Notes: generated from the letters alone by a model not told the origin. 9,846 nucleotides of DNA from Acinetobacter sp. (GCA_030152275.1 JASLHF010000052.1:1-9846); one strand, 5' to 3'. Counted from the first letter of the stretch, positions 1-6,528 are shown. Numbers and translations are program-made.

Positions 1-525
1 GGCAGCTATTTGGGCAGTTTTTATGTGCCGCCGGCGCAGAAGCATTTGCTGATCGGCATGATTCAGCAGTTTTCCAACACGGTTTTTATTGATGTCAGCC
101 TGATTTTAGATGAAGTTAAGCGCATCATTGGCCTGTTGGTGCAGATTGTCAGCCTGCTGGCAGCTTTGGTCGCACTGTCCGGCTTGCTGGTGCTGACCGC
201 TTGTTTAAATCTGCTGATGGATGAGCGCAAGCGTGAAGTGGCGCTGCTGCGCGCTTTTGGCAGTTCGAAACAGAAATTGAAGCGAATGCTGAGTATAGAA
301 GTTGGTCTAATGGGATTTATTGCGGGTATTGCGGCCTGTATTTTTGCCGAAATTATCAGTGCGGTTGCCAGCTATAAAATGGAGCTGACGATCCAGCCGC
401 ATGCGGAAATCTGGCTGATCCTGCCGCTGTCGATGACCATGCTGTGCGCATTGATTGGCTATTGGCGCCTCAGCTACTTATGCGATATTGCGCCGCTGCA
501 GAGTCTGCGCGAGATGAATCAGTAA
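1..525 (+). CDS. FtsX-family ABC transporter permease, C-terminal part (5' end outside window)
   Basis: The reading frame is open from base 1 to the TAA at 523-525, giving 174 residues, so the gene begins upstream of the window. The TTG at 10 is an internal leucine codon, not a start. The fragment has the arrangement of the C-terminal FtsX/MacB-type permease domain: a long hydrophobic helix at about residues 43-71, a charged cytoplasmic stretch with the family signature ERKREVALLRAFG (about 75-87), then two more membrane helices (about 98-120 and 136-153) and a short tail ending in PLQSLRE. Such permeases pair with an ABC ATPase and act in lipoprotein release, macrolide or peptide export, or YbbAP-like lipid-related functions. 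The fragment cannot tell these apart. A YbbP-like large permease is a reasonable guess. No convincing terminator follows it directly. Confidence 0.85.
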   Translation, partial: GSYLGSFYVPPAQKHLLIGMIQQFSNTVFIDVSLILDEVKRIIGLLVQIVSLLAALVALSGLLVLTACLNLLMDERKREVALLRAFGSSKQKLKRMLSIEVGLMGFIAGIAACIFAEIISAVASYKMELTIQPHAEIWLILPLSMTMLCALIGYWRLSYLCDIAPLQSLREMNQ

Positions 526-921
526 CGCTGGCCAACATGCCGGCACGGCTAAAAATCAGTGCGCTGGCGTTTTGGGCTGGCTGGTCTTCAATCTTTTCTT
601 GAGCGCCCGCTTTGAATGATTCAGTCTATATTTATCGAATTTCAGCAGCTTTTATTTTATCGCTTCGCCTTAATACTCAAAGCGCGGCTGCAGACAGGAA
701 GCAGCGAAAAGCTGCGGATCATCATAAGACTCAGTCTGTTTTTTTGAGCGCAGTCAGTATGATGCAGACTAAAAATGCTTAACAGGCCAGCTGGCGCAGC
801 GCGCTGCTATTTTTAAGCACTTTTCAGTCAAGATTCCAGTCAGTACCATGCTGAACTTAGAGGATATAAGCCACACTCGGTCTAAAACCCTGTGCCTAAA
901 CCTGCAATTAAAAATAACTGT
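526..921. other. Gene-free gap between convergent genes, with short repeats and weak hairpins
   Basis: These 396 bases lie between the permease end (+) and the rhomboid end (-). I see no credible gene. Visible structure: the pair CATCATA (720-726) / TATGATG (758-764) could form a 7-bp stem enclosing a T7 run (739-745); AGTCTG (733-738) / CAGACT (765-770) is an alternative pairing; GCAGCGCGCTGC (796-807) is a perfect 12-bp palindrome followed by TATTTTT, a weak plus-strand terminator candidate; and a 15-nt sequence occurs twice, at 751-765 and 837-851. A 26-codon minus-strand ORF starting at 849 has no ribosome binding site. Confidence 0.6.
751..851 (+). repeat. Imperfect 15-nt direct repeat pair
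   Basis: CAGTCAGTATGATGC at 751-765 and CAGTCAGTACCATGC at 837-851 match at 13 of 15 positions. They sit in the non-coding gap downstream of both flanking genes. The first copy overlaps the right arm of the 720-764 hairpin. Function is unknown, and chance is possible at this length because CAGTC-like words are common across the whole gap. Confidence 0.4.
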
Positions 922-1755
922 TTATGTCTTTGGACTTTGGCTGCCAATAGACTGCATCATCCATTGCAGCAGTTCATGCCAAAATGGCGCCAAATGGGCA
1001 GTCAGCGTCAGGCAATACTGATAAATCAGCCAGCAGGCGCCAGCGCCCAGCACCAGTGCTGCCATGTTGACTGCGCGGCTATGCAGAAATTTCTGTCCGA
1101 TATACCATGCGCCGGCCAGCAATGCGCCCATGATCATGCCGCCAATATGCGCCGCGTTATTAATGCCGCTGATCATAAAACCCATTGCCAAGTTAATTGC
1201 CATAACACTAAGCAGGGTTTTTTTATCCAGTAAAAAGCGCTGCTGCGGTAAAACAGGCAGCAATGACAGCACTGTCAGTGCCGCGCCTAAACCCATCACT
1301 GCGCCCGATGCGCCGGCGCCGACACTCGGCAGCAGTGACTGATCCATATGGCCCAGCTGCAGCAGCGCAAGGCTGTCCTGTATGGCGATATAGCCGCTGA
1401 GCAGTGAGCCGCTCAGCCCGGCCAGCAGATACAGGCCTAAAAAATAAAAACGCCCAAGCATTTGTTCTGCTATGCTGCCAAAAATATACAGCGCCCACAT
1501 ATTGAGCATTAAATGAATCAAGCCGAAATGAAAAAACATGCTGCTGAACAGGCGGATGGGTTCCGCTAAAAAAGTTAAAGGTGCATAATCAGCACCCCAG
1601 CGCAGTGCATCTGCAGTGCTGGGACTGGTAATGTCCATGCCGTGCAGAACTTGCCATGCGAACAGGCCGCAGTTGACCGCAATCAGCAGCGCGGTGAATA
1701 TCCAAAGATGAATTTCCGGTTTACGGTGAATTTGCGGGGGAGAAAGTTCAGGCAT
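922..1755 (-). CDS. Rhomboid family intramembrane serine protease
   Basis: This 277-residue polytopic inner-membrane protein cleaves transmembrane substrates within the bilayer. The rhomboid hallmarks are present: the H-x-x-x-N motif in the second helix (H81, N85, preceded by H76 in FFHFG), the nucleophile in GASG (S150) and the general base H203 in NAAHIGG, giving an intact Ser-His dyad. Hydrophobic segments fall at about 17-37, 67-92, 103-124, 147-168, 181-198, 202-220 and 228-248, consistent with a six-helix core plus one C-terminal helix. The ATG at 1755 has only a weak upstream purine stretch (AAAAGAATAGC) but fits the start of the domain. It is divergent from mtgA across 78 bp, so the two may share a promoter region. 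No terminator is apparent downstream. The natural substrate cannot be predicted, and calling it GlpG would be over-specific. Confidence 0.93.
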   Translation of the reverse strand: MPELSPPQIHRKPEIHLWIFTALLIAVNCGLFAWQVLHGMDITSPSTADALRWGADYAPLTFLAEPIRLFSSMFFHFGLIHLMLNMWALYIFGSIAEQMLGRFYFLGLYLLAGLSGSLLSGYIAIQDSLALLQLGHMDQSLLPSVGAGASGAVMGLGAALTVLSLLPVLPQQRFLLDKKTLLSVMAINLAMGFMISGINNAAHIGGMIMGALLAGAWYIGQKFLHSRAVNMAALVLGAGACWLIYQYCLTLTAHLAPFWHELLQWMMQSIGSQSPKT

Positions 1756-1798
1756 GCTATTCTTTTACGGCAATTATTTATTTAATACCAAGCTTAAC

Positions 1799-1837
1799 AT
1801 GAAAAAAGCCATTTTCTGGAGCAGCAGATTGACATGA
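1799..1837 (+). other. Possible 12-codon leader ORF overlapping the mtgA start
   Basis: An ATG at 1799 opens a 12-residue ORF (MKKAIFWSSRLT). Its TGA at 1835-1837 overlaps the mtgA ATG in the arrangement ATGA, the classic geometry for translational coupling. No clear Shine-Dalgarno precedes it, so it may be chance. Confidence 0.2.
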
Positions 1838-2511
1838 AAGCCTTTCTTGTCCGTATCTCATTAATTGTTGTCAGTCTGATTCTTTTGGTTCAGCTGTGGA
1901 TTTTTGCCAGTTTGGCTTGGTGGCGCACACATGAAGTGGATACGACCATGATGATGCGGCTGGATTATTGGTCAGATACTTCAAAACCAATTAAGCATCA
2001 ATGGCGCAGTTATGATCAAATCAGCGATTATCTGAAGCATGCGGTTGTAGCTGCCGAAGACGGCAAGTTTATGCAGCATCACGGCTTTGACTGGGACGGC
2101 ATGCAGTTTGCGCTGGAACGCAATAAAGACAAAGGCAAAGTGGTTGCTGGAGGATCAACAATTTCCCAGCAGCTGGCCAAAAACTTATTCCTCTACAATA
2201 AGCGATCTTTTGTACGCAAAGGGCAGGAGGCTGTTGCGACATGGATGATGGAGCGCATGTGGTCGAAAGAGCGCATTTTAGAAGTATATTTAAACTCGGT
2301 TGAATTTGGCGAAAATATTTACGGTGTTGAAGCAGCTTCACAATACTATTTTGGCAAAAGCGCGCGCAGCCTGAGCCGTGAGCAAGCCGCCTTTTTAGCA
2401 GCGATTTTGCCCAATCCAAAATATTATCAAGATCACCGCAGCGACCGTAAGCTGCTGTACCGTAAACGTATGATTCAAAAGTATATGCGTTATAGCCATA
2501 TCCCCGGATAA
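1834..2511 (+). CDS. mtgA: Monofunctional biosynthetic peptidoglycan transglycosylase MtgA
   Basis: At 225 residues this is full length for the GT51 monofunctional family. It polymerises lipid II into glycan strands at the periplasmic face of the inner membrane and has no transpeptidase domain. A single N-terminal membrane anchor spans about residues 5-29. The GT51 motifs follow in order: E75-D76...F79...H83-G84 with E75 as the first catalytic glutamate; GGSTISQQLAKN at 106-117; RKGQE at 128-132 with E132 as the second conserved glutamate, spaced 57 residues from the first as in staphylococcal enzymes; and KERILEVYLN at 145-154 for substrate binding. The ATG at 1834 is preceded by GGAG (1818-1821), about 12 nt away and rather distant. 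The gene is divergent from the rhomboid gene and ends in a strong terminator before ppk, so it is probably monocistronic. Confidence 0.96.
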   Translation: MKAFLVRISLIVVSLILLVQLWIFASLAWWRTHEVDTTMMMRLDYWSDTSKPIKHQWRSYDQISDYLKHAVVAAEDGKFMQHHGFDWDGMQFALERNKDKGKVVAGGSTISQQLAKNLFLYNKRSFVRKGQEAVATWMMERMWSKERILEVYLNSVEFGENIYGVEAASQYYFGKSARSLSREQAAFLAAILPNPKYYQDHRSDRKLLYRKRMIQKYMRYSHIPG

Positions 2512-2555
2512 GCCTATGCACACAGACATGCAATGACAGATTTTCCGCACTATTC

Positions 2556-2584
2556 AAAAAAGCTTAGTTTTCTAAGCTTTTTTT
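2556..2584 (+). terminator. Rho-independent terminator of mtgA
   Basis: A perfect 12-bp stem pairs 2556-2567 (AAAAAAGCTTAG) with 2572-2583 (CTAAGCTTTTTT) around a TTTT loop. The stem ends in a T7 run (2578-2584). It lies 44 bp past the mtgA stop and separates mtgA from ppk. The A-rich left flank also gives some terminator character on the opposite strand. Confidence 0.92.
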
Positions 2585-2590
2585 ATGAAA

Positions 2591-2619
2591 TCGTCACAAA
2601 TTTGAAGCATACTTATGAA
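2591..2619 (+). promoter_or_regulatory. Candidate Pho box and -10 for ppk
   Basis: TCGTCACAAATTTGAAGC (2591-2608) resembles a PhoB box of two 7-nt half-sites around an AT spacer: GTCA is well matched in the first half, TTG...C only partly in the second. A -10-like TATGAA follows at 2614-2619. The spacing is only roughly right. Phosphate-starvation induction of ppk is known in A. baylyi ADP1, which makes a Pho box here plausible. The match itself is moderate. Confidence 0.4.
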
Positions 2620-2654
2620 AATGCACGGCACTATCAAAACAGCATAGGTTAAAT

Positions 2655-4736
2655 ATGAATACGGCAGTTGAAGCAGCTCAGACACCCGCTGAATATACTT
2701 ATAATGATCGCTATATTAACCGCGAACTTTCTATTTTAGACTTCCATCTGCGCGTATTGGAACAGGCAGTCGATCCGTTGCATCCGTTGCTGGACCGCAT
2801 GAATTTTCTGCTGATTTTTTCACGTAATTTGGATGAGTTTTTTGAAATCCGTGTTGCTGGCGTCATGGAGCAGCTTGATTTAGGCAATGAAAGCCGAAGC
2901 CCAGATGGTTTGACGCCAAAGCAGGTGCTGGAACAAATCTCAATTACTGCGCATGCTGCCATTGAACGCCAGTACCGCATTCTAAATGAACAAATTTTAA
3001 ACAAACTTCGTGAAGAAGATATCTGCTTCCTGCGCCGCGGTGAGTTGACGCCGGCACAATCAGCTTGGGTTAAAAAATATTTTCAGGAACAGGTTGCTCC
3101 CGTACTGACCCCAATCAGTCTGGATCCGGCGCATCCGTTCCCGCGTTTGGTTAATAAGAGCTTAAACTTTATTGTCACGCTGGAAGGTAAAGACGCTTTT
3201 GGCCGTCAAATTGATTTGGCCGTAGTCCCTGCACCGCGCTCTTTGCCGCGGGTGGTGCGACTGCCGGATGAATTGACTGGCGGTAAAGAGCATCATGTCA
3301 TGCTCTCTGCCATTATTCATGAGCATGTTTCAGATCTATTCCCCGGCATGACCGCTACGGGCTGCTATCAGTTCCGGGTAACCCGAAATGCAGATTTGGC
3401 TTTAAACGAAGATGTAGAAGACTTGGCCAAAGCGCTCAAAGGCGAATTGAATTCGCGCCGTTTTGGCCGCGCAGTGCGCCTAGAGGTCACGCACAATTGC
3501 CCAAAACCGATTTATGAATATCTGCTGGATGAGTTCGATCTTGAGCCAGAACAGCTCTATAAGGTCGACGGCCCAGTCAATCTGGCTCGCCTGCTGTCTA
3601 ACTTTAAGCGCCCGCATTTGCGCTATGACTCGCATACACCAATTATTCCCAAAGTGCTGAAAAAATCAGAGAACATTTTCAGCGCCATGCAAAAGCAGGA
3701 CATTTTGCTGCATCATCCCTTTGAATCTTTTGCGCCGGTCATCAACCTATTGCGTGAAGCAGCCCGTGACCCGCAAGTATTGGCCATTAAGCAAACGCTT
3801 TACCGCAGCGGCCCAGATTCTGAAATTGTACAGGTTTTGGCCGAAGCCGCCCGCAATGGCAAAGAGGTTACCGCTGTTATTGAACTGCGCGCGCGCTTTG
3901 ATGAAGAATCCAACATTGCTGTGGCCAATGTGCTGCAGGAAGCCGGCGCGGTGGTGGTATACGGTATTGTGGGCTATAAAACCCATGCCAAAATGATTTT
4001 GGTGGTGCGCCGCGAAAACAACAAGCTGGTGCGTTATGTGCATTTGGGTACAGGCAACTACCATGCCGGCAATGCGCGCATATATACGGATTATGGCCTG
4101 CTGACCACAGACAAAGAACTGTGTGAAGATGTCCACCGCATTTTTCAGGAATTGACCGGCATGGGCAAAATGGCCAAGCTGAAAAAACTCCTGCATGCGC
4201 CGTTTACGCTGCATGCGCAGCTGATCAATTTTATTGATGAAGAAATTGCCAATGCTAAAGCTGGTAAAGCTGCGCAGATTATCGTCAAAGTCAATGCGCT
4301 GACTGAGCTGCAGCTGATTAATAAACTGTATGAGGCTTCACAGGCGGGTGTGCAGATTGACCTGATCATCCGTTCGATTTGCTGTTTGCGTCCAGGTTTG
4401 CCGGGGCTGTCTGAAAATATCCGTGTCCGCTCGATTGTTGGCCGCTTTTTGGAACACACTCGGGTTTATTATTTCAGCAATAACGGTGAGTCGCGGATTT
4501 ACTGTTCCAGCGCAGACTGGATGGACCGCAACCTGTTCAATCGGGTCGAGGCCTGTTTCCCAATTGAAGATCCTGCACTGAAAAAACGTATTTATCAGCA
4601 AGGTTTGCTCAATTATTTGCAAGATAATCAGCAGGCATGGCTGCTGCAGTCTGATGGTGCATGGTTGCGGGTACAGCCGGCAGAAGGTCAGGAAGCTCAC
4701 AACGCACAGCGTATTCTGCTCGACATCATTAAATAA
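2655..4736 (+). CDS. ppk: Polyphosphate kinase 1
   Basis: This enzyme transfers the gamma-phosphate of ATP reversibly onto a growing polyphosphate chain. At 693 residues it matches the usual PPK1 length, and the four-domain order is visible: N domain (about 18-125, with SRNLDEFFEIR at 56-66), head domain (about 130-330), C1 (about 345-515) and C2 (about 520-690). All key residues align with the E. coli enzyme at a constant offset of +9: autophosphorylated H444 in THAK, second histidine H463 in YVHLGTGNYH, Mg/phosphate-binding R384 (TLYRSG) and R414 (LRARFDE), Y477, and H601 in LEHTRVYYF. The ATG at 2655 has TAGG six bases upstream. No ppx follows, so this is probably a single-gene unit between two terminators, with phosphate control suggested by the upstream Pho-like box. 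Confidence 0.98.
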   Translation: MNTAVEAAQTPAEYTYNDRYINRELSILDFHLRVLEQAVDPLHPLLDRMNFLLIFSRNLDEFFEIRVAGVMEQLDLGNESRSPDGLTPKQVLEQISITAHAAIERQYRILNEQILNKLREEDICFLRRGELTPAQSAWVKKYFQEQVAPVLTPISLDPAHPFPRLVNKSLNFIVTLEGKDAFGRQIDLAVVPAPRSLPRVVRLPDELTGGKEHHVMLSAIIHEHVSDLFPGMTATGCYQFRVTRNADLALNEDVEDLAKALKGELNSRRFGRAVRLEVTHNCPKPIYEYLLDEFDLEPEQLYKVDGPVNLARLLSNFKRPHLRYDSHTPIIPKVLKKSENIFSAMQKQDILLHHPFESFAPVINLLREAARDPQVLAIKQTLYRSGPDSEIVQVLAEAARNGKEVTAVIELRARFDEESNIAVANVLQEAGAVVVYGIVGYKTHAKMILVVRRENNKLVRYVHLGTGNYHAGNARIYTDYGLLTTDKELCEDVHRIFQELTGMGKMAKLKKLLHAPFTLHAQLINFIDEEIANAKAGKAAQIIVKVNALTELQLINKLYEASQAGVQIDLIIRSICCLRPGLPGLSENIRVRSIVGRFLEHTRVYYFSNNGESRIYCSSADWMDRNLFNRVEACFPIEDPALKKRIYQQGLLNYLQDNQQAWLLQSDGAWLRVQPAEGQEAHNAQRILLDIIK

Positions 4737-4796
4737 TTAAACCTTGCGGATTATTGCCATGTGGCGCATTTAAAATCTGCAGAAGGCAAGCCAATA

Positions 4797-4832
4797 AAAC
4801 AACACAAGCTTCAGATAAGGCTTGTGTTGTTT
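4797..4832 (+). terminator. Terminator-like hairpin downstream of ppk
   Basis: A perfect 13-bp inverted repeat pairs 4797-4809 (AAACAACACAAGC) with 4820-4832 (GCTTGTGTTGTTT) around a 10-nt loop. It begins 61 bp after the ppk stop. The T tract is short and broken (TTGTTTCT), but the stem is strong and placement fits. Confidence 0.8.
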
Positions 4833-4884
4833 CTCATATTGAATCGTGTGTCAGCAGTCTACTTGGGCGGTTTATATATTTAGA

Positions 4885-4926
4885 AAAGTGACAGCGTATT
4901 CGCGGTAGCTTTTTCGCTGTCTCTTT
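4885..4926 (+). repeat. 12-bp imperfect inverted repeat (stem-loop)
   Basis: AAAGTGACAGCG (4885-4896) pairs with CGCTGTCTCTTT (4915-4926) with a single mismatch, around an 18-nt loop. It is not followed by a long T run on either strand, so it is more likely a structural element or binding site than a simple terminator. Confidence 0.6.
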
Positions 4927-4967
4927 GTGCAAACCGAGTAGGGGATCGAATCTTTACAGTATGGGAT

Positions 4968-5045
4968 AGGCTGTACGGTCTGCTCAATATTTAGTGTGGT
5001 CTACTTGCTTCTTCAATGTTATTAGAGTGAATGTACAGCCTTTTT
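4968..5045 (+). repeat. 9-bp inverted repeat followed by T tract
   Basis: AGGCTGTAC (4968-4976) is perfectly complementary to GTACAGCCT (5033-5041), and the right arm runs into TTTTT (5041-5045), as in a plus-strand terminator. The loop is long at 56 nt. A competing hairpin, TACAG (4955-4959) with CTGTA (4971-4975), shares the left arm. No plus-strand gene is available for it to terminate other than ppk, which already has its own hairpin 135 bp upstream. Confidence 0.45.
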
Positions 5046-5076
5046 CTTATGCATAAGCGTGTTATGCACAAGCGTG
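5046..5076. repeat. 15-bp tandem duplication with palindromic first copy
   Basis: TTATGCATAAGCGTG (5047-5061) is followed immediately by TTATGCACAAGCGTG (5062-5076), with one mismatch in 15. With the preceding C, the first copy contains the perfect 12-bp palindrome CTTATGCATAAG (5046-5057), and the second copy has lost that symmetry through one base change. It may be an operator-like site or a simple slippage duplication. Confidence 0.6.
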
Positions 5077-5140
5077 TAAAGATCAACAGCGGGCGCTATC
5101 TTGTTATGCTTAGAATTATATTCAAAGCAAGCAGACGCCG

Positions 5141-5785
5141 TCATATTTTAATATTTAGCGCCAATTTCTTAAAAATACTTTTAATGAAGCTGTCCACTTG
5201 ATATGCGGAAAGTTGGAGTTCTTGAGCAATTTGCATCATGTTCTCGCTTTCACTGGAATGCTGCAAGATCTGATATTCTGGCGCACTCAGCATCGGCTGC
5301 TGCTTTATTTCGTATGAATTGTCTGTATTGATATTTTCGCGTCTGGTATTGAATTTTTCCTGCAGCAAATACTGGGCAAAAGCTGGATGCAAAGCGGCTC
5401 CGCCACGCAAAATGCTTCGCAGTTGGATATAAACAGATTCAGGCTGTTCATTTTGCAGCAAATATGCATCTGCGCCTAAGCAGAGTGCCTGATAAATCAG
5501 CGCAGTATGCTCAGCTGCATGGAATGTGACCAAATGGGTGGAGGGGTAAAGCGCTTTAATGGCAGGAATGAATTCAAGATCTGTTTTATCTTCGACAGCG
5601 TAAAAAATTAAGTTCGGTAAATGTTCACTGATAAGATGGCGAGCGTCATCTAGAGCTATACAGTAAAAAATCAGCTCTTGAGGATAGCCTAATTTGACTA
5701 AAACCTTTTGCAGCTGCACTTCTGGCACCTTAGCGCGGTGATTAATCATCAGCACAGGTACAGGAAGCATCAGATCATTCATCAT
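5141..5785 (-). CDS. LuxR/NarL-type transcriptional regulator with degenerate receiver domain
   Basis: This 214-residue protein has the NarL/FixJ layout: a receiver-like domain (about 8-125), a linker, and a LuxR-type helix-turn-helix (about 165-212). LSAPEYQIL matches the usual LTxRExxVL start, IAQEL matches the IA-x-x-L helix, and SAYQVDSFIKSIFKKL is the recognition helix. The receiver has lost its phosphorylation chemistry. The N-terminal acidic pair is N15-H16, the phosphoacceptor position in PNLIFYAV is A63, and the conserved lysine in AYLLQN is Q111. Only T87 remains. It therefore probably acts without phosphorylation, responding to a ligand, a partner protein or its own abundance. Two adjacent ATGs (5785, 5782) are possible starts, and neither has a good Shine-Dalgarno. 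No sensor kinase is adjacent. The gene stands alone beside two unusually structured intergenic regions. Its target is unknown. Confidence 0.85.
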   Translation of the reverse strand: MMNDLMLPVPVLMINHRAKVPEVQLQKVLVKLGYPQELIFYCIALDDARHLISEHLPNLIFYAVEDKTDLEFIPAIKALYPSTHLVTFHAAEHTALIYQALCLGADAYLLQNEQPESVYIQLRSILRGGAALHPAFAQYLLQEKFNTRRENINTDNSYEIKQQPMLSAPEYQILQHSSESENMMQIAQELQLSAYQVDSFIKSIFKKLALNIKI

Positions 5786-5955
5786 TGAATATATAACTCA
5801 CATCACCAGATATTTTTAAATGTCGAAATTTCAAAAAGTTAAATCTAAAAAGGATTACCTTATCGCCTCAAAGGCATTTTTGCGGAAAATCTTGCTTAAA
5901 TTGTCATATTAAGTTCATAAATCTACTCTGCCTGAAAAAAATGATGATGAATATC

Positions 5956-5970
5956 CCAAGAAATAGGGAT
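5956..5970 (+). repeat. 15-nt motif, copy 1 of 2
   Basis: CCAAGAAATAGGGAT matches the copy at 6441-6455 at 14 of 15 positions. Here it lies inside an imperfect hairpin: GAATATCCC (5949-5957) can pair with GGGATTTATTC (5966-5976) apart from a 2-nt bulge. It may be a protein-binding site or shared RNA 5' motif. Confidence 0.5.
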
Positions 5971-6206
5971 TTATTCAATAAAATTAAATTTAAGTGTTTG
6001 TATAATATTTATTATTTTTTAGTTTCTGTGTTTTGTTTATGTAATTTAAGTTTGCGGTCTAATGGATTTTGTTATGAAACTTATAGCGTAATTCAAGTTC
6101 TAGGATGATTTAAAGCCTGCTTGAAACAATACAGGTCAGCAAATCAAGCAATAATTCTAAAGGTCAATTGGGTTGAGAGTATGCAAAAACTTTGATACAG
6201 CAGAGT

Positions 6207-6269
6207 ATGGTTAACACGGCATTATTTGACCCCGCAGTATGCAGCCTGTTGGAATGGGTCAATGCTTGA
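6207..6269 (+). other. Possible 20-codon ORF in GC island
   Basis: ATG at 6207 to TGA at 6267-6269 gives MVNTALFDPAVCSLLEWVNA. It coincides with the GC-richer island, but it has only a weak, badly placed purine stretch upstream and no recognisable homology. It is listed because its composition is gene-like while its surroundings are not. Confidence 0.12.
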
Positions 6270-6400
6270 GTGCATATGTGCAGTGCAATTAACTTTGAGT
6301 TTAAAATTGTTATTTCACAAAAAAATGCAAACCATGTATTTTTTTATTATTAAAAGTGTGATTTATTTTGCATTAAATTGTTGAGTTTGTTTTTAAGTTT

Positions 6401-6430
6401 TTGATAAGAATAAATTTTTTTTTAAATAAT
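6401..6430 (+). promoter_or_regulatory. Sigma70-like promoter of candidate small RNA
   Basis: TTGATA (6401-6406) and AATAAT (6425-6430) each match the sigma70 consensus at 5 of 6 positions and are separated by 18 bp of A/T-rich sequence. The transcription start would fall near 6437. No plus-strand protein gene follows. Confidence 0.55.
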
Positions 6431-6440
6431 CGGTAAAATA

Positions 6441-6455
6441 CCAAGAAACAGGGAT
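6441..6455 (+). repeat. 15-nt motif, copy 2 of 2
   Basis: CCAAGAAACAGGGAT differs from the copy at 5956-5970 by one base (C for T). It falls within the first 20 nt of the predicted small RNA, so the repeat may be a recognition element in the RNA or a binding site just downstream of the promoter. Confidence 0.5.
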
Positions 6456-6528
6456 ATACCGGCAGCACCTTCCTGCATATTATGCCTCTGTCTTCTGCTT
6501 ATCTGGCTAGCTTGAAGACTCCTTGAGG

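Larger units (their letters stand above)
4833..5140. other. Gene-free region with nested inverted repeats
   Basis: No coding region is credible in these 308 bases between the ppk terminator and the end of the minus-strand regulator gene. They hold a 12-bp imperfect inverted repeat (4885-4926), a 9-bp inverted repeat with a T tract (4968-5045), a 12-bp palindrome and a 15-bp tandem duplication (5046-5076), each listed separately. A TATATT at 4875-4880 could be a -10 on the plus strand, but no matching -35 is seen. Confidence 0.6.
5786..6400. other. Long AT-rich intergenic region with a GC island
   Basis: No convincing gene lies here. By hand count 5981-6060 is about 19% GC, 6201-6280 about 47% and 6301-6430 about 15%. 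A strong -10-like TATAAT is at 6001-6006, without a good -35. GCCT/AGGC at 5865-5875, followed by ATTTTT, is a very small hairpin. TTGACCC (6226-6232) and GGGTCAA (6256-6262) form a 7-bp inverted repeat in the GC island, where a 20-codon ORF (6207-6269) also lies. The promoter of the minus-strand LuxR-type gene should be in the left part, but I cannot fix its boxes. Confidence 0.6.

Noticed and set aside
892..1233. Plus-strand ORF of 113 codons over the rhomboid gene
   Set aside because: It is antisense to the rhomboid TM5-7 coding sequence, rich in Cys, His and Gln as expected of a shadow frame, and has no ribosome binding site.
2069..2557. 162-codon minus-strand ORF across mtgA
   Set aside because: It is antisense to a clear GT51 gene, its translation has no domain-like character, and it overlaps the mtgA terminator.
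3747..4214. 155-codon and other minus-strand ORFs inside ppk
   Set aside because: They lie antisense to the catalytic C1 domain of ppk and read as His/Gln/Phe-rich shadow sequence with no recognisable motif.
4935..4960. tRNA T-loop-like sequence (GGATCGAATC)
   Set aside because: The flanking bases do not form a proper five-pair T stem, and no acceptor, D or anticodon arm can be built around it.
6001..6006. Perfect TATAAT as a plus-strand promoter
   Set aside because: The position 17 bp upstream reads ATAAAA, a poor -35, and such words are expected by chance in a stretch of about 19% GC.
6482..6526. 14-codon ORF inside the candidate small RNA
   Set aside because: It has no Shine-Dalgarno and no recognisable content, and its length is within chance expectation.
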